Positions 1 to 4,724 of a stretch of DNA of 6,352 nucleotides are shown piece after piece. The DNA is taken from assembly GCA_946886425.1 (NCBI GenBank), contig CAMPIP010000139.1:1-6352 (forward strand). Direction: 5' to 3'. The notes under the pieces were generated by a model. The model saw only the letters and a program-made list of their open reading frames with translations, searched no databases and was not told where the DNA came from. Both the position numbers and the translations under genes were made by a program. This DNA comes from an uncultured Actinomycetes bacterium. GTDB taxonomy: Bacteria; Actinomycetota; Thermoleophilia; Solirubrobacterales; 70-9. Positions within the stretch are counted from its first letter, which is position 1. The number at the start of each line of letters is the position of its first letter.

Positions 1-140
1 GAGTCGAGCACCCGCCCGAACACGACGATGCGCTGCCCCTGGGCCTCGCCCTCGCCGGAGTAGTAGTCCTCCGCGCCTTCGGCGACTTTGTCGAGGTAGT
101 AGCGCTCCTGGCCCGCGCCGAGCTTTCCGATCGAGAGCAT
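1..140 (-). CDS. MobF/TrwC-type conjugative relaxase, N-terminal fragment (cut by window edge)
   Basis: Only the first 46 residues are visible. They begin MLSIGKLGAGQ and carry two Tyr pairs, Y14-Y15 and Y26-Y27 (in ...AEDYYSGEGEA). This spacing is the signature of the catalytic tyrosines of MobF (TrwC/TraI) relaxases, which nick oriT and stay covalently bound to the transferred strand; actinobacterial TrwC-like proteins begin almost the same way. The start is the ATG at 140; no strong Shine-Dalgarno precedes it. Something is odd: after GEGEA the family normally reads PG followed by a Trp-containing segment, but here the frame reads QGQRIVVFGRVLD, which I do not recognise as relaxase. The gene may therefore be fused, frameshifted or truncated near positions 36-50. 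The N-terminal assignment is fairly safe; an intact relaxase cannot be claimed. The gene points away from the integrase and suggests a mobilizable or conjugative element. Confidence 0.68.
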   Translation of the reverse strand, partial: MLSIGKLGAGQERYYLDKVAEGAEDYYSGEGEAQGQRIVVFGRVLD

Positions 141-267
141 CGGCGGCTACGTCCGACAAGCGACGCGAGCGCCCCCTCAATTGGGGCTATTGATAGTGCG
201 TAAGGGGCGGTGCTGCTCAGAGACTGAACGGCTGGGGTGAGATCTATCTTGTGGAGCGAGACCAGAG
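141..267. promoter_or_regulatory. Divergent intergenic region between relaxase and membrane protein
   Basis: This 127-nt non-coding stretch separates two divergent genes and must hold both promoters. Visible structure: an inverted repeat with arms GCCCC (171-175) and GGGGC (183-187) around an AT-richer centre that includes CAATTG; an AT-rich patch with TATTGATAG at about 187-195; and a TANNNT box, TATCTT, at 245-250, suitably placed to serve as a -10 for the GTG-started gene at 268. No convincing -35 was seen. MobF relaxase genes often have oriT just upstream, so oriT could lie here, but no nic sequence can be recognised by eye. Confidence 0.3.
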
Positions 268-1311
268 GTGACGGGGGAAATTCGCAAATTCGAAGAGGGG
301 TCGTTCCTGCGTGCCCGGAGAGATCTGCTCCGGCTAGTCAGCCAATGGCGGTTCCGAATTCCGGCGACCGTGGTGACCGTCGCATTCGCTGTCGGGAGCG
401 CTTTGCTCTCCCAGAACGCCGATGCCGGCGTACGGATCGCGCTCGCCATCGGCGGGGTTATCGGCGGCGCGCTCGTCCTAGGCGGCCTCGCTTTCCTGGC
501 CCTCCTTCTCTCAGCACCGATCCGCCAACGCAACGAACTACGAAAGGCCGTCGCGACGGAGTCGGACACGGACCCTGCGGCCGTGCTCCGCCAGTACTCG
601 GCCTGGGTCCAGGCAGTCCGGGCTGCGCTACCGGAATATCCGGAGCATCACGGCCCCTTGATCCTCATGGACCAAGGGGCGCACGATCAGCGCGCAGCGG
701 CCCACGCCGCCGCCCTTCAGCGGTACTCAGAAGCAAAAGACGAGGTGCAGCGAAAGGCACGATGGGAATACCACCAGCGCTTTCGCGAGCCGCTAGCGCG
801 GATACTTGGAGAGGGGCAAGTCGAGAGCGCCGATAACCCTCAAACGGTTCAAGAGCTGGAAGACGTCGAGCAAGAACTCGTTCGACGTCTCGTCGATAGC
901 CCCCAGGGGCCGCCACCCGACGAGAGCGTGAACCGCGTCATGCGGCGAGTTCGGAGGGTACTTGTAAATGAGCTGCGGGAAGATCTGGGCATCCTCACGG
1001 CAGCCCTAGAGCGCGAGGCTTATTGGCCCGATGACGGGGCGCTTAAAAGCGAGAGGTGGGCGGAAGTCGGCAGCGACCTTGCGGAGCACTCCAACGGAGA
1101 TCTACATGCGACCGTGAGCGCTGCTTATGCTCGCTTGGCTGCGCTGAACCAAGATGCCCGAGATACGTGGAGCGCGATGGAGGCCCACTATGGATACGAC
1201 CCTCCACCGGGACGACCCCCAACCATCAAGGGCAATCGCGCGACTCTAGAGAAGGCGGTCGAGAGCATCACCGAGGCGGAGAGGGCGCTATTGGCGAAAG
1301 ACGCTCAATGA
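268..1311 (+). CDS. Hypothetical membrane protein, two N-terminal TM helices and long charged tail
   Basis: A 347-residue protein that I do not recognise. Residues 1-30 are rich in Arg/Lys (RARRDLLRLVSQWRFR). Two hydrophobic segments follow, about 31-49 and 56-83, the second rich in Gly/Ala/Leu. The remaining roughly 260 residues are strongly charged and probably helical (for example EAKDEVQRKARWEYHQRFREP and TVQELEDVEQELVRRL), so a membrane anchor with a large cytoplasmic helical domain is likely. No catalytic motif was found. The start is GTG 268: the frame is closed by a stop at 238, no other start codon lies between, and GGAG sits at 253-256. It is divergent from the relaxase fragment and ends 6 nt from the convergent XRE gene. 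Its place beside a relaxase suggests an element-borne accessory or transfer-related membrane protein, but this is inference. Confidence 0.72.
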   Translation: MTGEIRKFEEGSFLRARRDLLRLVSQWRFRIPATVVTVAFAVGSALLSQNADAGVRIALAIGGVIGGALVLGGLAFLALLLSAPIRQRNELRKAVATESDTDPAAVLRQYSAWVQAVRAALPEYPEHHGPLILMDQGAHDQRAAAHAAALQRYSEAKDEVQRKARWEYHQRFREPLARILGEGQVESADNPQTVQELEDVEQELVRRLVDSPQGPPPDESVNRVMRRVRRVLVNELREDLGILTAALEREAYWPDDGALKSERWAEVGSDLAEHSNGDLHATVSAAYARLAALNQDARDTWSAMEAHYGYDPPPGRPPTIKGNRATLEKAVESITEAERALLAKDAQ

Positions 1312-1317
1312 TCAGCC

Positions 1318-1632
1318 TTACCCCGGTCGCTCGACCGGCCAGGGCAGCCGCTCCCCGGCAATGTAGAACCCACTCCGCTTGGGAGCGCCCGGGTGCCAGG
1401 CGATGCCGTCGATCAGGACCGACGGCTCGACGTTGACGCCACTTGCGAGCTTGACGATGGAGTCCAGGCGCGGAAGGCGAGCACCGTTCTCCAATAGCCC
1501 GATCGCGGTGCGGTGCATGTCGCAGACCAAGCTCAGTTCTTCCTGGGAGTAGTCGGCTCGACGGCGGGCGCGACGCAGGTTGCGGCCGAAGTGCTCGGCC
1601 AGCTCGCGCGGGTACTCCGTCGTGCGGGCCAT
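1318..1632 (-). CDS. XRE-family (Cro/CI-type HTH) transcriptional regulator
   Basis: A 104-residue DNA-binding protein. An N-terminal helix (LAEHFGRNLRRARRRADYSQ) leads into a classic HTH_3 fold at about residues 15-76: SQEELSLVCDMHRTAIGLLENGARLPRLDSIVKLASGVNVEPSVLIDGI, with the usual S-Q-x-E-L, recognition helix and E-N-G-x-R-x-P turn. A short tail (residues 80-104, KRSGFYIAGERLPWPVERPG) follows, a layout I associate with small XRE regulators of actinobacterial elements. Its ATG overlaps the stop of the upstream winged-helix-like gene as TGATG (1630-1634), so the two are almost certainly co-transcribed and translationally coupled. It probably binds operators on the element, with the palindrome at 2005-2024 the best candidate; this is inference. 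Confidence 0.88.
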   Translation of the reverse strand: MARTTEYPRELAEHFGRNLRRARRRADYSQEELSLVCDMHRTAIGLLENGARLPRLDSIVKLASGVNVEPSVLIDGIAWHPGAPKRSGFYIAGERLPWPVERPG

Positions 1633-1916
1633 CAGGCTACGTCCAAGGCGGCGAAGTAGAGGGCTGCTCGGGTCGGCGAGAGAAGGCGCCCCTCGCGGTA
1701 GACGAGGCCCGCGCCGATCAGGTCTTTGAGCGCGTTCTGAGTCGCGACGCGAGGGGGTTCGCTCAGATCCGCGTGGAGAACGAGCGCCAGCTCATCGAAG
1801 GTGAGGCGGACCGGGTGTTCGTCAATCAGCATCGAGAGGACGACGGCCTGGTTCCTGCGATCGTCTTCGGCAGGCGAGTCGGGATCGCTGCGATCCATAA
1901 AGTGCGAGATAGCCAT
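1632..1916 (-). CDS. Small winged-helix-like DNA-binding protein
   Basis: A 94-residue protein. Residues about 22-90 (NQAVVLSMLIDEHPVRLTFDELALVLHADLSEPPRVATQNALKDLIGAGLVYREGRLLSPTRAALYF) read as a winged helix: a first helix, a helix-turn-helix with the DELALVL helix, a recognition helix ending in DLIGAGLVY, then the REGRLLSPT hairpin wing. The first 20 residues are acidic and probably disordered. The start at 1916 is chosen over Met7 because AGGAGG lies on the minus strand at 1928-1933, 11 nt upstream, while nothing similar precedes Met7. The stop overlaps the XRE start, so the pair forms an operon. An effector domain is absent. The family assignment is a fold-level reading, not a recognised orthologue. 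Confidence 0.72.
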   Translation of the reverse strand: MAISHFMDRSDPDSPAEDDRRNQAVVLSMLIDEHPVRLTFDELALVLHADLSEPPRVATQNALKDLIGAGLVYREGRLLSPTRAALYFAALDVA

Positions 1917-1933
1917 GAGGAGTTACGCCTCCT
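1917..1933 (-). promoter_or_regulatory. Ribosome-binding site inside a short inverted repeat
   Basis: On the minus strand AGGAG (1933-1929), a 6-nt loop GCGTAA and CTCCT (1922-1918) end one base before the ATG at 1916. The 5-bp stem would contain the Shine-Dalgarno sequence of the winged-helix-like gene. It could limit translation of the regulator pair, though a 5-bp stem is only modestly stable. Confidence 0.35.
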
Positions 1934-1989
1934 TGTGGTCAGGCGGCCCGCTTGCGGTACCACGCGGCGGGTCGCCGTTTCTGTTTCAG

Positions 1990-2024
1990 CGCAGACTAGC
2001 ACTGCTGTCTAGGAGACTAGACAG
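1990..2024. promoter_or_regulatory. Operator-like palindrome with upstream half-site
   Basis: A perfect inverted repeat, CTGTCTAG (2005-2012), spacer GAGA, CTAGACAG (2017-2024), lies 88 nt upstream of the winged-helix-like/XRE operon. The heptamer AGACTAG occurs at 1993-1999 and again at 2014-2020, a 21-bp spacing equal to two helical turns. A longer string, CGCAGACTA (1990-1998), recurs exactly at 2255-2263 just before the other minus-strand regulator gene. No T-run follows, so it is unlikely to be a terminator. The most likely role is binding one of the HTH proteins encoded beside it, for autoregulation. Confidence 0.55.
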
Positions 2025-2037
2025 GTGCGGGGCGAAG

Positions 2038-2247
2038 CTACCTGCCTTGAAGGATCTGATCGACGCGGCTGCGGTGGAGATCCGCAGCGTTAGCGATCTC
2101 CGCCAGCGAGAGGCCCGCCGCTCGTGCCCGCTCGAAGGTCTCGCGTCGCGCCGAACGCGCTTGCGCAATCTGATTCTGAGCGCGATCCACCTTTGCCTGG
2201 GCTTTCTTGATTTCGCCCTGGATCTTTTGTTTTGCGTCCTTCGTCAT
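2038..2247 (-). CDS. Small coiled-coil plus helix-turn-helix protein
   Basis: A 69-residue basic protein when read from the ATG at 2247. Residues 1-40 (MTKDAKQKIQGEIKKAQAKVDRAQNQ...) are a Lys/Gln/Ala-rich helix that looks like a coiled coil and could dimerise. Residues 41-69 (ARAAGLSLAEIANAADLHRSRVDQILQGR) match a simple helix-turn-helix, with SLAEIANAADLHRSRVDQIL close to sigma-region-4/HTH_23-like segments. An ATG at 2304 would add 19 residues, but that start overlaps the start codon of the divergent gene (CATG at 2302-2305) and would cover its leader. I prefer 2247, where the TANNNT box TAGTCT lies at 2258-2263 on the minus strand. It is probably a small DNA-binding regulator; the target is unknown. 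Confidence 0.65.
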   Translation of the reverse strand: MTKDAKQKIQGEIKKAQAKVDRAQNQIAQARSARRETFERARAAGLSLAEIANAADLHRSRVDQILQGR

Positions 2248-2302
2248 GGCCGCTCGCAGACTATTCGTCGCCGTCCGGGTCAGATGTGAGGCTGCCCGGC
2301 CC
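2248..2302. promoter_or_regulatory. Divergent promoter region with repeated CGCAGACTA
   Basis: This 55-nt gap lies between the minus-strand HTH gene (start 2247) and the plus-strand DUF7718-like gene (start 2303). CGCAGACTA at 2255-2263 is an exact copy of the string at 1990-1998. On the minus strand it reads TAGTCTGCG, and TAGTCT fits the TANNNT -10 pattern with the ATG 10 nt downstream. GTGAGG at 2286-2291 is a possible Shine-Dalgarno for the plus gene. Confidence 0.35.
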
Positions 2303-2608
2303 ATGCCTTACGAGCGCGAAGTCGAGATGCCTATCGGGGATGGATCGGTCCGTGTCCGATTCAGCCATTCAGGACGACCGATCGAGCGCTACTCGGTCGT
2401 GCTCGTGGCCCTGGTCGATGGTGTCTGGGAGACGATTCGCGTCTACGACAATCATCGGGGAACCCACCACATGCACCGCTACACTCGACAAGGCGGAAAG
2501 CAGCCGGAAGCGCCCTTTCACGAGGGTCCCACCAGCGCGGCGATCCCAGCCGCAATCGCCCATCTAAAGGCTCACTGGGAAGCGATACTCGATTCATGGA
2601 ACAGCTAG
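2303..2608 (+). CDS. DUF7718-like conserved hypothetical protein
   Basis: A 101-residue protein from ATG 2303; the frame is open further upstream, but that part overlaps the opposite HTH gene and looks non-coding. Its most telling stretch, residues about 29-70 (YSVVLVALVDGVWETIRVYDNHRGTHHMHRYTRQGGKQPEAPFHEG), is a beta-rich core followed by the HMHRYTR-x-GGKQP motif that I associate with the DUF7718 family of small actinobacterial proteins of unknown function. The C-terminus (AIPAAIAHLKAHWEAILDSW) is an amphipathic helix, also typical. The His-rich HHMHRY segment could bind a ligand or metal, but no activity is known. The 3' end overlaps the next gene by 13 nt, so it probably leads a small plus-strand operon. 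An alternative start is ATG 2327. Confidence 0.7.
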   Translation: MPYEREVEMPIGDGSVRVRFSHSGRPIERYSVVLVALVDGVWETIRVYDNHRGTHHMHRYTRQGGKQPEAPFHEGPTSAAIPAAIAHLKAHWEAILDSWNS

Positions 2609-2970
2609 GCAAAAGCCAAAACACGCCCGGCACCGATGCCGCCTTCGACCTTCTAGGTCGCATGGCCGTCGATCCAGAGACGGATGACCGCTATCCGAAC
2701 AAGACTGTCTTGATCCCCGCTGATTCGCCAAACGCCTCCGACCTGATGAGGGAGGCCGTGGCCGAGGAGAAGCCGATCGCAATCGTCTTCCCCGATGGGT
2801 CCGACCTCGTGTGGCGTCCCCCTGAGGCAAAGGGCTTCTCTCTACACCTATCCGCAACGCTCTTGTGGATGGCGGATCACGTTCAGCCGAAACGAGATCG
2901 GCCTACCTTCATCCCGCGCATCTGGGTGAACGAGTTTCACTCAGCGAGGCGGGACAAGGTCGCCGCGTAG
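2596..2970 (+). CDS. Hypothetical protein, first of a tandem paralogous pair
   Basis: A 124-residue protein without a recognised family. Residues 31-70 (DRYPNKT...AVAEEKPIAIVFPDGSD) align without gaps to residues 28-67 of the next protein: 16 of 40 positions are identical by my count, including DRYP, T, EA-x-AE, P-x-AI and PDG. The two are therefore paralogues. The IAIVFPDG / LAIIGPDG segment looks like a beta strand ending in a turn, and the preceding DLMREAVAEEKP like an amphipathic helix, giving a small alpha/beta domain. There is no signal peptide or clear membrane segment, although residues 80-95 (GFSLHLSATLLWMADH) are fairly hydrophobic. The start ATG lies within the end of the upstream gene, with GGGAAG at 2577-2582 as a possible ribosome-binding site. 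Function unknown. Confidence 0.68.
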   Translation: MEQLGKSQNTPGTDAAFDLLGRMAVDPETDDRYPNKTVLIPADSPNASDLMREAVAEEKPIAIVFPDGSDLVWRPPEAKGFSLHLSATLLWMADHVQPKRDRPTFIPRIWVNEFHSARRDKVAA

Positions 2971-2984
2971 ATCCCGCTCGGTCT

Positions 2985-3326
2985 ATGGAGCCAGCACAAC
3001 CCGGCGAGTTCACCAGGGCCGGAGAGATAGCCAACGAGCGGCTGATCGAAGCCGTGCTCGACCCTGATCGCTACCCCGCGGGGACGACCTTCCTCGCGGT
3101 CGATCAAGAGGGCTTTGAGACCGCCCTTACCGAAGCCTTGGCCGAGCGCCGCCCACTAGCGATCATCGGTCCAGACGGACGCGAGATCATCGCCGCTCCA
3201 CGCAGCGGCCCGCTGGCCTTCCTTGTGCGCTTCCTAGCTCGCCGCCGCGAGTCCGAAGATTCGACTTCCCTCCCCGACGACTACCGGGTCGAGATCAGGC
3301 CCGGTCGCGTGGCTCCCGCTGCCTGA
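2985..3326 (+). CDS. Hypothetical protein, second of a tandem paralogous pair
   Basis: A 113-residue protein read from ATG 2985. The frame is open back to 2865, but those 40 residues overlap the upstream gene and have no similarity to its paralogue, so the later start is preferred. Residues 28-67 (DRYPAGT...EALAERRPLAIIGPDGRE) match the upstream protein without gaps. The following residues (AAPRSGPLAFLVRFLARRRESED) form a short hydrophobic then basic stretch, and the C-terminus is charged and Pro-rich. It sits 14 nt after its paralogue with no room for a separate promoter, so co-transcription with the two genes before it is likely. No catalytic motif is visible and the function is unknown. 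Confidence 0.68.
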   Translation: MEPAQPGEFTRAGEIANERLIEAVLDPDRYPAGTTFLAVDQEGFETALTEALAERRPLAIIGPDGREIIAAPRSGPLAFLVRFLARRRESEDSTSLPDDYRVEIRPGRVAPAA

Positions 3327-3341
3327 GCGGAAGCCCCGCTC
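3325..3341 (+). terminator. GC-rich hairpin at the end of the small-gene operon
   Basis: GAGCGG (3325-3330), loop AAGCC and CCGCTC (3336-3341) form a 6-bp stem that starts inside the stop codon of the last operon gene. No T-run follows, so it is at best a weak or factor-assisted terminator in this high-GC background. Confidence 0.3.
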
Positions 3342-3407
3342 CACCACAGCGTCGAGCCGCCACCGATTCGCGGGGCGATCGGATGACTCGCCGGACGTTC
3401 TCTGGCA

Positions 3408-3605
3408 ATGGCAGATGAGCAATTTCTGATCGAGCCTCTCCTTGACGCCAACGAAGCAGCGCGGCTTCTGCACGTCCCCCGCAGCACCCTGTACGAACTG
3501 GTGCGCTCGCGCGGACTGCCCCACGTGCGGATCGGCAAGCGGGGGATGAGATTCACTCGGATCGATCTGGCGCGCTGGATCTCCGAGAACAGCATCAGGC
3601 GGTGA
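3408..3605 (+). CDS. Excisionase/AlpA-like helix-turn-helix protein
   Basis: A 65-residue protein that is nearly all one MerR-like winged HTH (HTH_17) at residues about 11-60: LLDANEAARLLHVPRSTLYELVRSRGLPHVRIGKRGMRFTRIDLARWISEN. The N-E-A-A-x-L-L, P-x-S-T-L-Y recognition helix, GLPHVRIGKR wing and closing D-L-x-x-W-I are the hallmarks of excisionase/AlpA-type proteins. These bend attachment-site DNA and steer an integrase toward excision, or act as small regulators. Its neighbour is a tyrosine recombinase, which supports an Xis role. Many elements have xis and int in the same direction; here they converge and the coding ends overlap (3595-3605). No strong Shine-Dalgarno precedes the ATG. The protein looks complete while its partner integrase does not. 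Confidence 0.85.
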   Translation: MADEQFLIEPLLDANEAARLLHVPRSTLYELVRSRGLPHVRIGKRGMRFTRIDLARWISENSIRR

Positions 3606-4314
3606 AGGCGGCAGAGATTCGCTCTCCGAGGCGAAGGCCGGTGAAGGCGGCGGTCAGGTAGATCGTGCCGTCCTGCTCTGACTCGGCGGCGCGGACCAGG
3701 GCGAGGATCTCCTCGCGGGAGAAGACATCGATGTTGCCGCGCTTGGTGTGCGGGCGGCGCTCGACGTTGGCGACCGGGTTGGCCGGCAGCTTGTAGCGGC
3801 GCTGCGCCCAGACGAAGACGCCGTGCAGGACGGTCAGGTACTTGTTGACGGTCCGGTCCGAGAGCCCTTCGGCGATCAGGGCGTCGCGGAATTCCTCGAC
3901 GGTCTCCGGCGTCACGTCCTCCGGCCCGATCCGGCTGCCGAACTTCTCGGCGAAGATCTTCTTGAAGCGGGTGGCCATGTTCTCGTAGTCGATCTGGGTC
4001 GAGAGCTTGATCTTGCGGTCGCGCTTGTAGACGAGCCACTCATCGAAGGCATCAATCAGCGTCGTCCCGGTCCTGACCTGGCCGGGAAGCTCGCCCTTGC
4101 GGGCCTTGGCGAGCATGTCGTCCAGCCATTCGCGCGCGGTCGTCTTCGTGAAGTAGCCGGCCGGCGGGCTCGTGCGGCGATCGGACCAGTGCGGGCCGAT
4201 CCGCTTCTGGACCTGGCGGCCGTCCGGGAGCCTGAACTTGGCGTACCACTGGGGACCGCGCTTGCGCTCCACCTTGAAGACGTGGCCGCTGGTCGGTTGG
4301 GGCTGGACAGGCAT
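3595..4314 (-). pseudogene. Tyrosine recombinase (integrase), truncated after the first catalytic box
   Basis: A 239-residue fragment of a phage-type integrase. Residues about 10-70 (HVFKVERKRGPQWYAKFRLPDGRQVQKRIG...TAREWLDDMLAKAR) resemble the AP2-like arm-binding domain; about 82-185 (TLIDAFDEWLVYKRDRKIKLSTQIDYENM...NKYLTVLHGVFVWAQRRYKLPANPVANV) are the SAM-like core-binding domain; about 195-231 open the catalytic domain (VFSREEILALVRAAESEQDGTIYLTAAFTGLRLGE), with the first catalytic Arg at R228. Full-length relatives continue with L-x-A-L-R-W and later supply Lys, H-x-x-R, His/Trp and the Tyr nucleophile. Here the frame ends RISAAFTA-stop, inside the 3' end of the excisionase-like gene, so strand cleavage is impossible for this product. 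The start is well supported by AGGAGG at 4319-4324. It could only act as a DNA-binding remnant. Confidence 0.85.
3600..3651. repeat. 13-bp direct repeat at the integrase breakpoint
   Basis: CGGTGAAGGCGGC occurs at 3600-3612 and again at 3639-3651, an offset of exactly 39 bp (13 codons). It encodes the twin AAFT motifs at the end of the truncated integrase. The inner copy belongs to the normal TAAFTGLRLGE region; the outer copy lies where the excisionase-like gene ends, so it marks the rearrangement point. Confidence 0.6.
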
Positions 4315-4354
4315 CGTGCCTCCTCGTCATCTCCCGAGCCCGAACGCCCCCGCC

Positions 4355-4390
4355 TTTCGGGGACGATTTCGGGACATATCTCGGGACACG
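4355..4390. repeat. Three 12-bp-spaced repeats, possible integrase arm sites
   Basis: TTTCGGGGACGA (4355-4366), TTTCGGGACATA (4367-4378) and TCTCGGGACACG (4379-4390) lie end to end with a 12-bp period and share a TCGGGACA-like core (the first with one extra G). They sit between the integrase start and the tRNA 3' end, where arm-type sites bound by the integrase N-terminal domain are expected. A role is inferred from position only. Confidence 0.4.
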
Positions 4391-4417
4391 AACCGGCTGC
4401 TGGCCTGCCCTGGAACG

Positions 4418-4440
4418 AAAAAACCCCGCTTCTGCGGGGC
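4418..4440 (-). terminator. Intrinsic terminator after tRNA-Glu
   Basis: Read on the minus strand: a stem CCCCGC / GCGGGG (4439-4434 with 4429-4424) around an AGAA loop, followed by six T residues (4423-4418). It begins about 10 nt after the mature 3' end of tRNA-Glu and is a textbook Rho-independent terminator. It also keeps tRNA transcription from running into the integrase. Confidence 0.88.
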
Positions 4441-4449
4441 TTCTCAAAG

Positions 4450-4480
4450 TACCGCTACGGGGATTCGAACCCCGGTTTCC
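4450..4480. other. Probable attachment-site core within the tRNA-Glu 3' half
   Basis: Elements with tyrosine recombinases commonly use the T-arm/3' end of a tRNA as the att core, and this one abuts an integrase remnant 136 nt away. By eye, no second copy of this segment occurs elsewhere in the window, so the exact core cannot be delimited and the other end of the element lies beyond position 1. Confidence 0.35.
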
Positions 4481-4522
4481 GGACTGAGAATCCGGCGTCC
4501 TAGTCCCCTAGACGATAGCGGC
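4450..4522 (-). tRNA. tRNA-Glu (anticodon CTC)
   Basis: The minus strand folds as a standard 73-nt tRNA. The acceptor arm is GCCGCTA (4522-4516) with TAGCGGT (4457-4451), closing with a G-U pair at 1-72, and the discriminator is A. The D arm contains GTCTAGGGGACTAGGAC. The anticodon stem CCGGA/TCCGG encloses the loop TTCTCAG, giving CTC (4488-4486), which reads the Glu codon GAG. The T arm CGGGG-TTCGAAT-CCCCG is canonical. CCA is not encoded. The integrase fragment and the element lie directly on its 3' side, so this gene is the probable integration target, with its 3' half left intact. Confidence 0.95.
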
Positions 4523-4533
4523 AGGGGACGGGC

Positions 4534-4539
4534 ATTTTA
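4534..4539 (-). promoter_or_regulatory. -10 box for tRNA-Glu
   Basis: TAAAAT on the minus strand lies 11 nt before the tRNA-Glu 5' end, a fitting distance for a start a few bases upstream of the mature tRNA. No clear -35 was found in the G-rich region beyond. Confidence 0.55.
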
Positions 4540-4590
4540 GCGAGCCGGGGGGACGAGCGTGGCGGGGGTGGGTTTTGGGACCGCAACCGG

Positions 4591-4596
4591 TAGATT
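4591..4596 (+). promoter_or_regulatory. -10 box for tRNA-Leu
   Basis: TAGATT fits TANNNT and lies 10 nt before the 5' end of tRNA-Leu, mirroring the box before tRNA-Glu. The -35 is not recognisable. The two tRNA promoters are back to back in an 84-nt gap. Confidence 0.5.
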
Positions 4597-4606
4597 GCCT
4601 GCTCCC

Positions 4607-4690
4607 GCGGCTGTGGCGGAACTGGTAGACGCGCACGGTTCAGGTCCGTGTGGAGGAAACTCCGTGGAGGTTCGACTCCTCTCAGCCGCA
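4607..4690 (+). tRNA. tRNA-Leu (anticodon CAG)
   Basis: A class II tRNA of 84 nt. The acceptor is GCGGCTG (4607-4613) with CAGCCGC (4683-4689) and discriminator A. The D arm contains the GGTAGAC segment. The anticodon stem CACGG/CCGTG encloses TTCAGGT, giving CAG at 4641-4643, which reads CUG. A long variable arm (TGGAG-GAAA-CTCCG) and the T loop TTCGACT follow. CCA is not encoded. The long variable arm together with the CAG anticodon makes leucine certain. It faces the 3' end of the hydrolase gene, 34 nt away. Confidence 0.96.
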
Positions 4691-4724
4691 TCGGCCACGC
4701 CGGCCGAAACCGGGGAGCGAAGCC

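Noticed and set aside
1..300. Left attachment site as a copy of the tRNA-Glu 3' end
   Set aside because: Read for the T-arm sequence and its complement; no match found, so the element end is not claimed here.
237..836. Plus-strand open frame overlapping the membrane-protein gene
   Set aside because: Pro/Arg/Gly-rich shadow without features; the overlapping frame has transmembrane helices and normal composition.
2865..2984. Upstream 40-codon extension of the second paralogue
   Set aside because: It overlaps the first paralogue in another frame and has no counterpart in it.
3281..4039. Minus-strand frame that might hold the missing integrase C-terminus
   Set aside because: Checked for H-x-x-R and a Tyr nucleophile motif; none present, and it is an out-of-frame translation of the integrase and the antisense of the excisionase-like gene.
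3748..4503. Plus-strand open frame of 251 codons over the integrase
   Set aside because: Antisense to recognisable integrase domains, and runs through the terminator and tRNA-Glu.
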